Source: an uncultured Pelagibacteraceae bacterium (GTDB lineage: Bacteria; Pseudomonadota; Alphaproteobacteria; Pelagibacterales; Pelagibacteraceae). From it: a stretch of DNA of 64,000 nucleotides. The translations under genes were made by a program, and so were the position numbers. This document shows positions 20,967 through 35,318 of this stretch, piece by piece; positions within the stretch are counted from its first letter, which is position 1; every line of letters starts with the position of its first letter. The DNA lies in NCBI GenBank assembly GCA_902600635.1, contig CACKKE010000002.1, positions 1 through 64,000 on the forward strand, in the 5' to 3' direction. The notes beneath the pieces are model-generated. The model made no database searches, was not told the origin of the DNA, and saw only the letters and a program-made list of their open reading frames with translations.

Positions 20967-21641
20967 ATGGAAGCTGATATTTCATCACAAGCAGTCGGAC
21001 TTGCATCGAGCGCTGACTTTTCACTTATGAACTTATTCATAAGGGCGGATATAATTGTAAAATCAGTAATTATCATTCTTATTGCATGCTCAGTTTATTC
21101 ATGGGCAGTAATCATTGAAAAATTTAAATTATTTAAAAAAATAAATCAAAGTTCAGAAGAATTTGAAACAAAGTTTTGGAACTCTAAATCTGCAGAGTCT
21201 TTTTACAATAATCTTCCAGGAAATATAAATGATCCAATGGCTCTTATTTTTAAAGATGCTATGCAAAATCTTCTTAAAAGAAGATCTAAAACAGATTTGA
21301 ATGCTAGAATGACTTCAATGTTAGAAACAGGAATAGAAAAACAAATGTCTAAAATTACAAAGGGATTTACCTTTTTAGCAACTGTGGGATCAACCGCACC
21401 CTTTATAGGATTATTTGGGACTGTTTGGGGTATAATGAATTCTTTTCAATCTATCGCAATTTCAAGGAATACTAGTTTAGCGATTGTAGCACCTGGAATT
21501 GCAGAAGCTCTTTTTGCTACAGCATTAGGTTTATTGGCAGCTATTCCTGCGGTAATAGCATACAACAAATTTAATAACGACTCCTTAAAATATTCGCAAA
21601 AATTAGAAAACTTTTCTAAAAGATTTTTAACAATTATCTAG
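20967..21641 (+). CDS. tolQ: Tol-Pal system protein TolQ
   Basis: MotA/TolQ/ExbB fold, TVGSTAPFIGLFGTVWGIMNSFQSI. Confidence 0.95.
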   Translation: MEADISSQAVGLASSADFSLMNLFIRADIIVKSVIIILIACSVYSWAVIIEKFKLFKKINQSSEEFETKFWNSKSAESFYNNLPGNINDPMALIFKDAMQNLLKRRSKTDLNARMTSMLETGIEKQMSKITKGFTFLATVGSTAPFIGLFGTVWGIMNSFQSIAISRNTSLAIVAPGIAEALFATALGLLAAIPAVIAYNKFNNDSLKYSQKLENFSKRFLTII

Positions 21642-21642
21642 A

Positions 21643-22059
21643 ATGGCATTTAAGTTTAATCGTTCATCAAAAGAACCAATGAGTGAAATTAATGTAACAC
21701 CATTCGTAGATGTGATGTTAGTATTATTGATTATCTTTATGGTCACAGCACCTCTTTTGACAGTAGGAGTTCAAGTTGATTTACCAGAAAGTTCAGCAGA
21801 CTCCCTTCCAGAGGAGCAAGAACCTTTAACTTTGACAATAAATTCAAAGGGTGAAATTTTTATACAAGAGTCAAAAGTTGAATATGAAAAAATTATCGCA
21901 AAAGTGTTAGCAGTCTCAAAAAATCGGACTGATACAAGAATTTATGTAAGAGGGGATAAAACTATTAATTACGGCAGAGTTCTTGAAATAATGGGGTTAC
22001 TATCAGGTTCAGGATTTACAAAAGTAGCTTTAATTTCAGAACCATATAAAGAAAGGTAA
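21643..22059 (+). CDS. tolR: Tol-Pal system protein TolR
   Basis: MSEINVTPFVDVMLVLLIIFMVTAPLLTVGVQVDLP. Confidence 0.95.
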   Translation: MAFKFNRSSKEPMSEINVTPFVDVMLVLLIIFMVTAPLLTVGVQVDLPESSADSLPEEQEPLTLTINSKGEIFIQESKVEYEKIIAKVLAVSKNRTDTRIYVRGDKTINYGRVLEIMGLLSGSGFTKVALISEPYKER

Positions 22060-22066
22060 TTTTTTT

Positions 22067-22876
22067 GTGAATAGGAATATCGTAATTTCCTCTGTTCTAC
22101 ACCTATTTATTATTTTTTTAACAGCAATGAGTCTCCCTTTTTTAGCAAAAAAACCAATTGATCTACCTCCAATTGTTTCAGTAGAATTAATTCAAATTAC
22201 TGAAAAAACAAATATTCCATTTGCACCAAAGGCGAAAAAAATAATTGAAAAAGTGAAAGAAAAAGAAAAAAAATTAGTATCAGAACAAGCTCCACCTAAA
22301 AAAGTTAAGAAAATAAAGCCTGATGCTGTTCCAATGCCAGAGGACAAAGTAAAAAAAGTTGAAAAAATAAAAGAGGATAAACAAAACCCTGAAAAAATTG
22401 ATAATGAAGTAAAGCAAGTTTCTGAATTTGAAAAAGAGGAATTATTTGATCCAAACAATATTGCAGCTCTAATTGATAAATCTAAAGAGAGTAAAGCAGA
22501 GACTTTAAAAAAAAATCCAGATTTAAGCCAAGACCAAAATAAAAATTTTGAGAATACTGGGTTGTCATTAAGTGAAGAAGATGCGTTAAAAGCGCAAATT
22601 TTTGGATGTTGGAGTATTCCGCTCGGATTACCATATAATGAGAATTTACTTGTCAGAATAAAACTTGAATTAAAACCAGATGGATCAGTGATTAAGTCTG
22701 AAATTTTAGATCATGCTAGGATGAATAAACCAGGGCAGGGATTTTATAAAGTATTAGCAGAAAGTGCTTTAAGAGCCATCAAATTGTGTCAGCCTTTAAG
22801 AGTTCCTAGCACTGGCTATGAAAGATGGAAGGAATTGCAATTAAATTTTGATGCAAGAGAAATGTTAGAGGGTTAG
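22067..22876 (+). CDS. tolA: TolA-like energy transducer
   Basis: Single N-terminal TM helix, K/E/P-rich middle, TonB-like C-terminal domain; located between tolR and tolB. Confidence 0.85.
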   Translation: MNRNIVISSVLHLFIIFLTAMSLPFLAKKPIDLPPIVSVELIQITEKTNIPFAPKAKKIIEKVKEKEKKLVSEQAPPKKVKKIKPDAVPMPEDKVKKVEKIKEDKQNPEKIDNEVKQVSEFEKEELFDPNNIAALIDKSKESKAETLKKNPDLSQDQNKNFENTGLSLSEEDALKAQIFGCWSIPLGLPYNENLLVRIKLELKPDGSVIKSEILDHARMNKPGQGFYKVLAESALRAIKLCQPLRVPSTGYERWKELQLNFDAREMLEG

Positions 22877-22892
22877 TATAGAAAATAAAAAA

Positions 22893-24233
22893 ATGAAAAA
22901 ATTTTTAATTACTTTAATTATAATACTAATACCAGTTAAATCATTTAGTTTAATAGAGGTTGATATAACAAGAGGTAATTTAAACCCATTGCCTATAGCA
23001 GTTTCTCCATTATCTATTGACGAGGAGTCTAGAAAAAATTTTGAAAATATTCTTAAAAAGAAAAATATTGGTTCAGAAATATCTTCAATTGTAGAAAATA
23101 ATTTAAAAGTTTCAGGTTTATTTAATCCATTAAATAAAGATGCGTTTTTACAAGAACCAGATATTGCAAATTTAAAGCCTAGATTTGAAGATTGGAACTT
23201 AATTAAAGCTCAGGCTTTGATTACCGGAAAAGTTAGTTATGTGGAAGAAAAACTAAGAGTAGAATTTAGATTGTGGGATGTGCTTGCAGGTAAGGAGATG
23301 ATGGCTCTAGCATTCACAACTGTTCCAAATAATTGGAGACGAGTTGGTCATATAATTACAGATAAGGTTTATGAAAGATTGACTGGTGAAAAAGGTTATT
23401 TTGATACTAGAATAATATATGTTGCAGAAGAGGGACCTAAAACTCAAAGAGTAAAAAAATTAGCTATCATGGACCAAGATGGTGCTAACAATAAATTTTT
23501 AACATTAGGAAATGAACTTGTTTTAACGCCAAGATTTAATCCAACAAGTCAATTAGTAACTTATCTTTCATACTTTAGAAATTTACCAAGAGTTTATTTA
23601 TTGGATATTGAAACAGGAACTCAAGAAGTTGTAGGAGATTTTCCTGGTATGACTTTTGCACCAAGATTTTCTCCAGATGGAAAAAAAATAATTATGAGTT
23701 TTGCTAAGGATGGTAATTCTGAAATTTACACAATGGATTTAGAGAATAGAATAGTGGAAAAAATCACAAATCATCCATCTATAGATACATCACCTTCATA
23801 TTCTCCAGACGGAAAATTTATTTCTTTCAACTCTGACAGAAGTGGTTATCAACAAATTTATGTAATGAAGAGTGATGGAAGTAATGTTAAAAGAATATCT
23901 TTTGGTAAAGGAATTTATGGCACTCCAGTTTGGTCTCCAAGGGGAGATCTAATCGCATTTACAAAATTACATAAAGGAAAATTTTATATAGGTGTAATGA
24001 GAACTGATGGAAGCGGCGAAAGATTATTAACTGAAAATTTTTATCAAGAAGCTCCATCCTGGTCACCCAATGGTAGAGTACTGATTTTTTATAGGGAGAC
24101 AAAAACAGATTCTAAAGGAAAGGGTTTTTCTGCAAAATTATGGTCTATAGATTTAACGGGCTATAATGAGAGACAGGTTCCTACTCCAACTGATGGATCA
24201 GACCCATCATGGTCATCTTTATTAAGTAATTGA
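22893..24233 (+). CDS. tolB: Tol-Pal system beta-propeller TolB
   Basis: Signal peptide and repeated FSPDGKKI / [16 protein letters not shown] blades. Confidence 0.95.
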   Translation: MKKFLITLIIILIPVKSFSLIEVDITRGNLNPLPIAVSPLSIDEESRKNFENILKKKNIGSEISSIVENNLKVSGLFNPLNKDAFLQEPDIANLKPRFEDWNLIKAQALITGKVSYVEEKLRVEFRLWDVLAGKEMMALAFTTVPNNWRRVGHIITDKVYERLTGEKGYFDTRIIYVAEEGPKTQRVKKLAIMDQDGANNKFLTLGNELVLTPRFNPTSQLVTYLSYFRNLPRVYLLDIETGTQEVVGDFPGMTFAPRFSPDGKKIIMSFAKDGNSEIYTMDLENRIVEKITNHPSIDTSPSYSPDGKFISFNSDRSGYQQIYVMKSDGSNVKRISFGKGIYGTPVWSPRGDLIAFTKLHKGKFYIGVMRTDGSGERLLTENFYQEAPSWSPNGRVLIFYRETKTDSKGKGFSAKLWSIDLTGYNERQVPTPTDGSDPSWSSLLSN

Positions 24234-24319
24234 TAATTAATTCGCTTGATTTTTAGCCTTGAAAGATCTAATTAGTTGTGAAAAACTAAGATTAAAGAAA
24301 TATTGATCAAGGAGTAATA

Positions 24320-24799
24320 ATGAAATTAAGCAAAATTCTAAAAAATGGATTTTTAATAGTAGTTGCGTGTTTAGCACTATCTGCATGTGCTACATCAAAA
24401 AAAACTACAGGGCAAATGCAAGGTGATGTTTATACTGGAACAGACACAGTTGAATACTTAGCTTCCGGTGTTCCTGATAGGGTATTTTTTGCAACTAATG
24501 AGTCAGTGTTAACTACAGCATCTAGAGAAACTCTTAGAAAGCAAGCTGCGTGGTTAAGAAAAAATTCTAAGATTACAATTGTTTTAGAGGGACATGCTGA
24601 CGAAAGAGGAACAAGAGAGTATAACTTAGCATTAGGTGAAAGAAGAGCTAATGCAGCTAAAGATTACTTAATGACTTACGGAATATCTTCTGACAGAATT
24701 TCAGTTTTAAGTTATGGTAAAGAAAGACCTGTAGACTCAGGGTCCAACCCGTTAGCTTGGTCAAAAAATAGAAGATCAGTTACAGTTAAAGCGAATTAA
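24320..24799 (+). CDS. pal: Peptidoglycan-associated lipoprotein
   Basis: Lipobox LSACA; OmpA-like VLEGHADERGTREYNLALGERRANAAKDYL. Confidence 0.95.
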   Translation: MKLSKILKNGFLIVVACLALSACATSKKTTGQMQGDVYTGTDTVEYLASGVPDRVFFATNESVLTTASRETLRKQAAWLRKNSKITIVLEGHADERGTREYNLALGERRANAAKDYLMTYGISSDRISVLSYGKERPVDSGSNPLAWSKNRRSVTVKAN

Positions 24800-24817
24800 A
24801 TAATAAATTAATATATT

Positions 24818-24858
24818 AAGACCTCTTAAATTATAATGATTTAAGAGGTCTTTTTTTT
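24818..24858 (+). terminator. Rho-independent terminator after pal
   Basis: AAGACCTCTTAAA / TTTAAGAGGTCTT 13-bp stem, 9-nt loop, T-run. Confidence 0.88.
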
Positions 24859-24886
24859 GCCATTATTTTAGAGATAACCTATTCAG

Positions 24887-25876
24887 ATGAAGTACATCAA
24901 AGTATTATTGAAATATAAAACTTTTCTGATATTTAATTTTTTATTTTGTTTTCCCTCTTTCGCCGACAATCATAATATTTACGATACACTAGAGATTATT
25001 AAAAAAGATTTAAAAACTCTCGAAAAAGCAGTCTATTCAAATTCTAGTGAATTTAATAATACGAATTCAACATCAACAAGTATTGATAATAATTCAGAGG
25101 ACGTACTCACAAGACACCTGTTGAAATTATCTGAAATTGAAAATCAATTTCAGGAACTTACTAATAAATTTGAGGAAATAAATTTTAAACTAGATAAGTT
25201 ATCGAATAGACTTTCAAAAGTTCAATCGGATAATCAACTAAGATTCCAAGATTTAGAAACTGCCTTATCTAATGGTGAAGCTATAAATCTGACTTCAAAA
25301 AAAGGCTTAGAGTCACAATCAGAAATTTTACCAGGCTCATCTCAACCACAAGATTTAGGTTCCATATCTTATAAAGATAATTCTACAAGCGATACGTCTC
25401 AAAAAATTCAATCAGTTGAAACTACAGCAACAATCGTTACTGAGACGTTTCAAGCAGAGGAAAAAATTTTACCAGATGTTTCAGCATCAGAGCAGTATGA
25501 GTTTGCAACAAGTTTTTTAAAAGTTGGAGATTACCCTACCGCTGAAAGAGCATTTAGAGAATTTGTAATTTCAAATCCAGATCATAAGTTGGCAGGAAAT
25601 GCACAATACTGGTATGCTGAAACATTTAGAATTAGACAGTTATATACTGATGCTGCATCAGCTTATTTAGAAGGTTATCAAAAATACCCAAAAGGAGAAA
25701 AAGCTCCTATTAATTTGTTAAAGCTAGGTGTATCAATGATACAAATTGGAGAAAAAGATCAAGGCTGTAAAATGATAAGTGGTGTTGAAAAACAATACCC
25801 AGATGCAAATCAGTCTGTTATTCAAAAAGCAAAGTATGAGTCTCAAAAATTTGAGTGTAAGAAAAAAAATTCCTAA
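24887..25876 (+). CDS. cpoB: CpoB/YbgF Tol-Pal associated TPR protein
   Basis: Coiled-coil N-terminus and C-terminal YbgF region EQYEFATSFLKVGDYPTAERAFREFVISNPDHKLAGNAQYWYAE. Confidence 0.9.
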   Translation: MKYIKVLLKYKTFLIFNFLFCFPSFADNHNIYDTLEIIKKDLKTLEKAVYSNSSEFNNTNSTSTSIDNNSEDVLTRHLLKLSEIENQFQELTNKFEEINFKLDKLSNRLSKVQSDNQLRFQDLETALSNGEAINLTSKKGLESQSEILPGSSQPQDLGSISYKDNSTSDTSQKIQSVETTATIVTETFQAEEKILPDVSASEQYEFATSFLKVGDYPTAERAFREFVISNPDHKLAGNAQYWYAETFRIRQLYTDAASAYLEGYQKYPKGEKAPINLLKLGVSMIQIGEKDQGCKMISGVEKQYPDANQSVIQKAKYESQKFECKKKNS

Positions 25877-26864
25877 CATTTATAAATCAAGACTTTTAAA
25901 TCAAAGAGTTAACAAAATTTTTAAAAAATTTGAGAAGTCATTTAAAATAGATACTAATTTCATAGTTGCTGTATCTGGGGGGGCTGATAGTTTGGCTTTA
26001 GCTTTTTTAACAAAAGTATATGCTTTAAAAAAAAACTTAAGTCCAAGATATTTTATTGTAGATCACAAACTTAGAAAAGAGTCTACTTATGAGGCTCAAA
26101 AAGTAAAAAGAGTTCTTAAATCTTTAAAAATCGATACTCAAGTTCTTACCTGGAAAGGGAAAAAACCTATAAGCAATATTCAATCATTAGCTCGGAGCAA
26201 GAGATATGAGCTTTTATTCTCTAAATGTAAGAAACTTCAAATCAGCAACTTAGTTTTAGGTCATCATTTAGATGATTTAATTGAAAACTTTTTTCTGAGA
26301 ATGGCCAGGGGAAGTGGTTTAAAAGGACTTGTATCACTTGGTACAAATACTCAAATTGAAAATATCAATTTAATTAGACCTTTGATGAAATTTGAAAAAA
26401 AAGATTTAATATTTTTATCTAAATTTATTTTTAATTTTCATGTAGATGATCCCTCTAATCATGATACTAAATTCAATAGAATTAAAGTAAGAAACTTAAT
26501 AAAGGATTTTGAGGATTTCGGGCTCGACAAGAAAAAATTTCAATTAACAATAGAAAATTTAAAAGAATCTGATCAATCATTAAAGTTTTACATTGAGAAG
26601 AATAAGAGGGAGAACTCAATTTTAAATTATAGAAAAGATGAACTTATATTAAAAGAAAATTTTTTTGAGAATTCACATGAAGTCATTTTTAGGTCTTTTT
26701 CAGATCTAATTCATTTAATAGGAAAAAAGCCAAATTTTGTCAGAGGTAAAAAAATAGAGAATATTTTGAAAAAAATTAAAGAGCATAGACTTAGAAAAGA
26801 AACTTTAGGAGGATGCGTCATTAAGATGGTAAATCACACTGTGATTTTGACAAAAGAAGGGTAA
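25836..26864 (+). CDS. tilS: tRNA(Ile)-lysidine synthetase
   Basis: PP-loop FIVAVSGGADSLALAF; LVLGHHLDDLIENFFLRMARGSGLKGL. Track start 25779 deeply overlaps cpoB; 25836 ATG or 25851 TTG is likelier. Confidence 0.9.
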   Translation: MSLKNLSVRKKIPNIYKSRLLNQRVNKIFKKFEKSFKIDTNFIVAVSGGADSLALAFLTKVYALKKNLSPRYFIVDHKLRKESTYEAQKVKRVLKSLKIDTQVLTWKGKKPISNIQSLARSKRYELLFSKCKKLQISNLVLGHHLDDLIENFFLRMARGSGLKGLVSLGTNTQIENINLIRPLMKFEKKDLIFLSKFIFNFHVDDPSNHDTKFNRIKVRNLIKDFEDFGLDKKKFQLTIENLKESDQSLKFYIEKNKRENSILNYRKDELILKENFFENSHEVIFRSFSDLIHLIGKKPNFVRGKKIENILKKIKEHRLRKETLGGCVIKMVNHTVILTKEG

Positions 26865-26906
26865 AAATAGACTTGTTAAATTTATAATAATTCTTATCTT
26901 ATAGCC

Positions 26907-28808
26907 ATGAATCTTAAAAACTTAGCAATGTGGGCAATAATCGTTTTTTTAACGATTGGTCTTTACAATATGTTCAAGAATCCTCAATCAAATATTAGAA
27001 GTTCTAATGAGGTAATTTTCTCAGAATTTTTGGAGTCTGTAGAGCAAGGTGAGGTATTAAAAGTTGAGATTCAAGGAAACAATATAAATGGTGTTTACGC
27101 AAATGGGAAAAGTTTTAAAACTTATTCACCAAATGATCCTAATTTAATAGAAAAACTTTCAGAGAAGGGTGTAAGTATATCTGCAGCACCTATAGAAGAA
27201 AAGATGCCTTCATTATTTGGTGTACTACTTTCATGGTTTCCAATGTTATTATTAATCGCAGTTTGGATTTTCTTTATGAGGCAAATGCAAGGTGGAAAAG
27301 GCGGAGCAATGGGCTTTGGAAGATCTAAGGCAAAGATGATGAATGAAATGAAAGGCAAAGTAACCTTTAATGATGTTGCAGGAGTAGAGGAAGCTAAAGA
27401 GGAAGTTGAGGAAATTGTTGAGTTCTTAAAAGATCCAAAAAAATTTAGTAGATTAGGTGGAAAAATACCTAGAGGTGCACTTCTAGTTGGTCCTCCAGGA
27501 ACAGGAAAAACTTTATTAGCCAGAGCAATTGCTGGTGAAGCAGGCGTTCCTTTCTTTACTATCTCTGGATCAGATTTCGTAGAGATGTTCGTTGGTGTGG
27601 GAGCTTCAAGAGTGAGAGACATGTTTGAGCAAGGAAAAAAAAATTCGCCTTGTATAATTTTTATTGATGAAATTGATGCTGTGGGAAGAAGTCGAGGTGC
27701 AGGTCTAGGAGGAGGAAATGATGAAAGAGAACAAACTCTTAATCAGCTTCTTGTTGAGATGGATGGTTTTGATACTAATGAAGGTGTTATAATAATTGCA
27801 GCAACTAACAGGCCTGATGTTCTTGATCCTGCATTATTAAGACCAGGAAGATTTGATAGACAAGTTGTAGTTTCTAACCCAGACATAATTGGGAGAGAAA
27901 AAATCCTAAAAGTACATGTTAAAAAGATTAAGATGGCTCCTGATGTAAATTTGAGAACTATAGCAAGAGGAACTCCTGGATTTTCGGGTGCTGATCTAGC
28001 TAATTTAGTTAATGAGTCTGCATTATTAGCAGCTAGAAAAAATAAAAGAATTGTTACTTTAAATGAATTCGAGGAAGCAAAGGATAAAGTAATGATGGGA
28101 GCTGAAAGAAGATCAATGGTTATGACGGAAGATGAGAAAAAATTGACAGCATATCATGAAGGTGGACATGCTTTAGTTTCGTTTAATATGCCTAGTTACG
28201 ACCCAATACATAAAGCAACAATTATACCAAGAGGTCGAGCTTTAGGGATGGTGATGAATTTACCTGAAAGAGACAAACATGGTCATTCAATAAAATATTT
28301 GAAAGCAAGATTAGCAGTCTGTTTTGGTGGAAGAGTGGCAGAGGAAGTAATTTTTGGAAAAGATAATATTTCAACGGGTGCAGGTGGAGGAAGTGGTTCA
28401 GATATAAATCAAGCGACTCAACTTGCAAGAGCCATGGTTACAAAATACGGGATGAGCGAAGAAATGGGTCCAGTTGAATATGGTGAAAATCAAGAAGAAG
28501 TTTTCTTAGGAAGATCTGTAACTCAAACACAATCAGTTTCAGAGGAAGTGGCTCAAAAGATAGATAAAGAAATAAGAAAATTAGTTGATGAAGGTTATAA
28601 TAAAGCTAGGGAAATATTAACTGAAAAAATTGATGATCTACATAAAATTGCAAAAGCTCTTATGACATATGAAACATTAACAGGCGAAGAAATAGAAAAT
28701 ATAATTACTAAAAATATATACCCAGCTGATAAACAAGATCTGAAAGTTGACGATGATAAGAGCTCTGCTTTAGGTGCTATGGGACTTAAACCTAAAATTG
28801 TTCATTAA
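26907..28808 (+). CDS. ftsH: ATP-dependent zinc metalloprotease FtsH
   Basis: [31 protein letters not shown] motif; [10 protein letters not shown] metalloprotease site. Confidence 0.97.
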   Translation: MNLKNLAMWAIIVFLTIGLYNMFKNPQSNIRSSNEVIFSEFLESVEQGEVLKVEIQGNNINGVYANGKSFKTYSPNDPNLIEKLSEKGVSISAAPIEEKMPSLFGVLLSWFPMLLLIAVWIFFMRQMQGGKGGAMGFGRSKAKMMNEMKGKVTFNDVAGVEEAKEEVEEIVEFLKDPKKFSRLGGKIPRGALLVGPPGTGKTLLARAIAGEAGVPFFTISGSDFVEMFVGVGASRVRDMFEQGKKNSPCIIFIDEIDAVGRSRGAGLGGGNDEREQTLNQLLVEMDGFDTNEGVIIIAATNRPDVLDPALLRPGRFDRQVVVSNPDIIGREKILKVHVKKIKMAPDVNLRTIARGTPGFSGADLANLVNESALLAARKNKRIVTLNEFEEAKDKVMMGAERRSMVMTEDEKKLTAYHEGGHALVSFNMPSYDPIHKATIIPRGRALGMVMNLPERDKHGHSIKYLKARLAVCFGGRVAEEVIFGKDNISTGAGGGSGSDINQATQLARAMVTKYGMSEEMGPVEYGENQEEVFLGRSVTQTQSVSEEVAQKIDKEIRKLVDEGYNKAREILTEKIDDLHKIAKALMTYETLTGEEIENIITKNIYPADKQDLKVDDDKSSALGAMGLKPKIVH

Positions 28809-28813
28809 TCTTA

Positions 28814-29869
28814 ATGTTAAGACATTACACAAGATTGTGTAATTTCTACTATGGAAATAGCTCAAAAAAATTAGTTAATAAAAATAAAACTATACCACTT
28901 AACGGAATTAAAGAAATTTCATTTGATCAAATAGAGATAATAACAAGAAATTCAAAAAAAAAGATATTTGTTAATCAAATAAAATATTTACCTAAATTAA
29001 TTAGGAGAAAAATTAATTCCGATTTAAAAAAGATTAAATCAAAAAAAAAAAATTTTTCAAATTTAAATTTTCGTAAAATACCTAATATTATGGGTGTCTT
29101 AAATTTGACACCTGATAGTTTCTCAGATGGTGGGAAATTTAATTCAAAAAAAAAGGGGATTAATCATGCGATTGATTTAATTAATAGTGGTGCAAATTTG
29201 ATTGATGTTGGTGGTGAGTCCACACGTCCAGGGTCAAAAGTAATTAAAGAAAATTTAGAATGGCAAAGAATTAATAAAATTTTAAAATCATTAATCAAAA
29301 AAAGAATACCGATTTCTTTAGATACTAGAAAGTCTCAAATAATGAGTAAAGGAATAAATTTAGGTATCAAATTAATTAATGATGTTTCAGGACTAGAATT
29401 TGATACTGAAACTTTAAATATATTGAAAAAATATAAAGTACCATTTGTAATTCAGCACTCACAAGGAACTCCGGATAAAATGCAAAAAAACCCAAGGTAT
29501 AAAAATGAATTACTAGACATATATGATTTTTTTGAAAAAAAAATAAAACTTTTAAGATCGAAGGGTATTAAACATGATAAAATTATTCTAGATCCCGGTA
29601 TAGGTTTTGGAAAAAATTTGAAACATAATATGAGTTTGATACGCAATATTTCTATTTTTCATTCTCTTGGTTTTCCTATACTTGTAGGCAATTCAAGAAA
29701 AAGATTTATTAAGGAGTTATCTGGAAAAAATGATAGTAAATTAAGAAATGGGGGAACAATAGCATCATCAATATATCTTATGATGCAAGGTGTTCAAATT
29801 TTAAGAATTCATGATGTTAATGAAACAATACAAGGCTTAAAGATCTTTAAGAACATAATAAATAATTAA
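28814..29869 (+). CDS. folP: Dihydropteroate synthase
   Basis: IMGVLNLTPDSFSDGGKF; DVGGESTRPGS; ILDPGIGFGK; about 90-aa N-terminal extension. Confidence 0.94.
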   Translation: MLRHYTRLCNFYYGNSSKKLVNKNKTIPLNGIKEISFDQIEIITRNSKKKIFVNQIKYLPKLIRRKINSDLKKIKSKKKNFSNLNFRKIPNIMGVLNLTPDSFSDGGKFNSKKKGINHAIDLINSGANLIDVGGESTRPGSKVIKENLEWQRINKILKSLIKKRIPISLDTRKSQIMSKGINLGIKLINDVSGLEFDTETLNILKKYKVPFVIQHSQGTPDKMQKNPRYKNELLDIYDFFEKKIKLLRSKGIKHDKIILDPGIGFGKNLKHNMSLIRNISIFHSLGFPILVGNSRKRFIKELSGKNDSKLRNGGTIASSIYLMMQGVQILRIHDVNETIQGLKIFKNIINN

Positions 29870-31200
29870 TGACAAAAAAATATTTTGGTACTGATGGTAT
29901 TAGGGGGGCTATCAATAGTGATAATATTAATGGAGACATGTTTTTCAAATTTGGTTTAGCGAGCGGAACATATTTTAAATCTCAAAAAAAAAAGAGACAA
30001 ACTGCAATAATAGCAAAAGATACAAGATTATCTGGATACACTTTAGAACCAGCACTCGTATCAGGATTGGCATCAGCAGGCATGCATGTATATACTCTAG
30101 GACCTTTACCCACAAATGGATTAGCGATGCTCACAAAAGCTATGAGGGCAAATATGGGAATTATGATTACAGCTTCTCACAATCCTCATAATGATAATGG
30201 ATTAAAACTATTTGGGCCTGATGGCATGAAACTATCAGACAAAATTGAAAAAAAAATTGAAAGTTTAATTGATAAAAAAATTATCAAAAATCTCTCGAAG
30301 CCTGAAAAATTAGGTAGAGTAAAAAGATTGGAGACAGGTACAATTGATTACATCAAGATATTAAAAAAAAATTTTACAAAAGAATTTAATTTAAGAGGAC
30401 TTAGAATTGTAATTGATTGTGCAAATGGAGCAGGGTACAAAGCTGGTCCAGAACTACTAAAGTCTTTGGGAGCTAAGGTGATTGCAATAGGAGTTAATCC
30501 TAATGGATTAAATATAAACAAAAATTGTGGCTCTACATTTCCTGAAAAGATAAAATCTGCAGTTAAAAAGCATAAGGCTCATTTAGGTATTTCACTAGAT
30601 GGTGATGCAGATAGGATAATTATGTGTGACGAAAAAAGTAACATTATAGATGGTGATCAAATTATCGCTGCACTAGCTACAAGGTGGAAAAATAAAAAAA
30701 TGTTAAAAGGTGGGGTAGTTGGAACATTAATGTCCAATTACGGCCTTGAAAAATATTTTAAAAAAAAAGGTATTAAATTTATACGTGCTAATGTTGGTGA
30801 TAGATACGTAAAAGAGGCAATGCAAAAAAATAAGTTTAATTTAGGTGGAGAACAATCAGGACATATTATTCTAGGTAAATTTGCAACTACAGGAGATGGT
30901 TTACTTGTTGCCCTGGAGTCCTTATTTGCTCTTAGAAAGGGAAAAAGAGCCAGCGAATTTTTTGAAAACTTTAATAAAACACCACAATTACTTAAAAATA
31001 TTGAAGTGAAAGATAAAAACATAATTAACAAACCTGAAATTAAGAAATCTATTAAGTTAGCTTCAAAATTAATTAAAGGTAAAGGTAGAATTCTTGTAAG
31101 AAAATCGGGAACAGAGTCAAAAATAAGAATTATGGGAGAAAGTGAAAATAAAAGACTTCTCGTTAAATGTGTTAATATAATTTTGAAAAAAATTAGATAA
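29869..31200 (+). CDS. glmM: Phosphoglucosamine mutase
   Basis: KYFGTDGIRG; MITASHNPHNDNGLKLFGPDG; LDGDADRIIMCDE. Confidence 0.96.
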   Translation: MTKKYFGTDGIRGAINSDNINGDMFFKFGLASGTYFKSQKKKRQTAIIAKDTRLSGYTLEPALVSGLASAGMHVYTLGPLPTNGLAMLTKAMRANMGIMITASHNPHNDNGLKLFGPDGMKLSDKIEKKIESLIDKKIIKNLSKPEKLGRVKRLETGTIDYIKILKKNFTKEFNLRGLRIVIDCANGAGYKAGPELLKSLGAKVIAIGVNPNGLNINKNCGSTFPEKIKSAVKKHKAHLGISLDGDADRIIMCDEKSNIIDGDQIIAALATRWKNKKMLKGGVVGTLMSNYGLEKYFKKKGIKFIRANVGDRYVKEAMQKNKFNLGGEQSGHIILGKFATTGDGLLVALESLFALRKGKRASEFFENFNKTPQLLKNIEVKDKNIINKPEIKKSIKLASKLIKGKGRILVRKSGTESKIRIMGESENKRLLVKCVNIILKKIR

Positions 31201-31201
31201 T

Positions 31202-34196
<2,995 letters not shown>

Positions 34197-34236
34197 AGAC
34201 AGTTTATCTAATTAATATTAAAAATTTTTCAATGTT

Positions 34237-35217
34237 TTATTTACCTATATTTCTGAGTGTTTTTAGTAATATTTCAAGTTCATTTGGTAAAATTGAATTA
34301 AAAATCATCTGCTTATTTTTTTTTGGATGTATAAAGCCCAATGTTTTAGCGTGCAGAAATTGTCTGTTTAATTTTAATAAAATTTTTTCTAATGATGGGT
34401 CTATATCTTTAAGTTTTTTAAACTTTTTTTTATATTTATCGTCGCCAACTATATTGTTACCTAAATAATTCATGTGAACTCTTATTTGATGAGTCCTGCC
34501 TGTTTCTAATTTACACTCTAATAAACTAAAAGTTGGAATATTTTTATTTTCAAAAATTTCTAAGGTTTTGTAATTTGTAATTGCTTTTTTTCCTTTACTG
34601 TTACTAACCTCCATCATTTGTCTATTTTTCGAGCTTCTTGTAATAAAGGTTTCTATTTTACCTTTAGATGGCCTAACTTTGCCCCAGATTAACAATTGGT
34701 AGACTCTTTGAATTGTATGTTTATTAAACTGATTAGAGAGGTGTTCGTGAGTTTGATTATTTTTTGCAATAACAATTAATCCAGATGTATTTTTATCAAT
34801 TCTATGTACTATTCCAGGTCTTAGTTCACCCCCAATATTAGAAAAAGAATTTTTACTATAATTCATAAGCGCATTTACGATTGTGTTATCAAAATTACCT
34901 GCACCAGGATGAATTACTATTCCAGACGGTTTGTTTAAAACAATCAAATCTTTGTCTTCATATACTATATCTAAATTAAACTCATAAGGTTTTAAGGAAG
35001 CTTTTTTTGGTTCAGGTATTACTAATTTTATTTCATCATTAAAAAAAATTTTTTTCGATGGATCATTTATTACTTTATTATTTATTCTTAACTTATTATC
35101 TAGAATAAGATTTTTTATTCTTGTTCGACTTATAATATCCTCTCTCTTTTTGATGAAAATATCAACACGGAGTTCATTTTCGGTCTTATTAACTGTCAAA
35201 TTTATTTTTTTTTCCAT
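34237..35217 (-). CDS. rluD: RluA/RluD family 23S pseudouridine synthase
   Basis: S4-like N-terminus; GIVHRIDKNTSGLIVIAKN; CKLETGRTHQIRVHMNYLGN. Confidence 0.93.
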   Translation of the reverse strand: MEKKINLTVNKTENELRVDIFIKKREDIISRTRIKNLILDNKLRINNKVINDPSKKIFFNDEIKLVIPEPKKASLKPYEFNLDIVYEDKDLIVLNKPSGIVIHPGAGNFDNTIVNALMNYSKNSFSNIGGELRPGIVHRIDKNTSGLIVIAKNNQTHEHLSNQFNKHTIQRVYQLLIWGKVRPSKGKIETFITRSSKNRQMMEVSNSKGKKAITNYKTLEIFENKNIPTFSLLECKLETGRTHQIRVHMNYLGNNIVGDDKYKKKFKKLKDIDPSLEKILLKLNRQFLHAKTLGFIHPKKNKQMIFNSILPNELEILLKTLRNIGK

Positions 35218-35240
35218 AAAATGATATATTAATATGATAT

Positions 35241-35317
35241 GCGCTTGTAGCTCAACTGGATAGAGCGCCTGACTTCGGATCAGGAGGTTCTGGGTTCGAC
35301 TCCTAGCAGGCGCACCA
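35241..35317 (+). tRNA. tRNA-Arg (TCG)
   Basis: GCGCTTGTAGCTCAACTGGATAGAGCGCCTGACTTCGGATCAGGAGGTTCTGGGTTCGACTCCTAGCAGGCGCACCA; cloverleaf with encoded CCA. Confidence 0.95.
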
Positions 35318-35318
35318 A

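Noticed and set aside
27122-27622. 166-aa antisense ORF in ftsH
   Set aside because: Shadow ORF opposite highly conserved AAA+ sequence; Ser/Pro-rich composition is the expected artefact.
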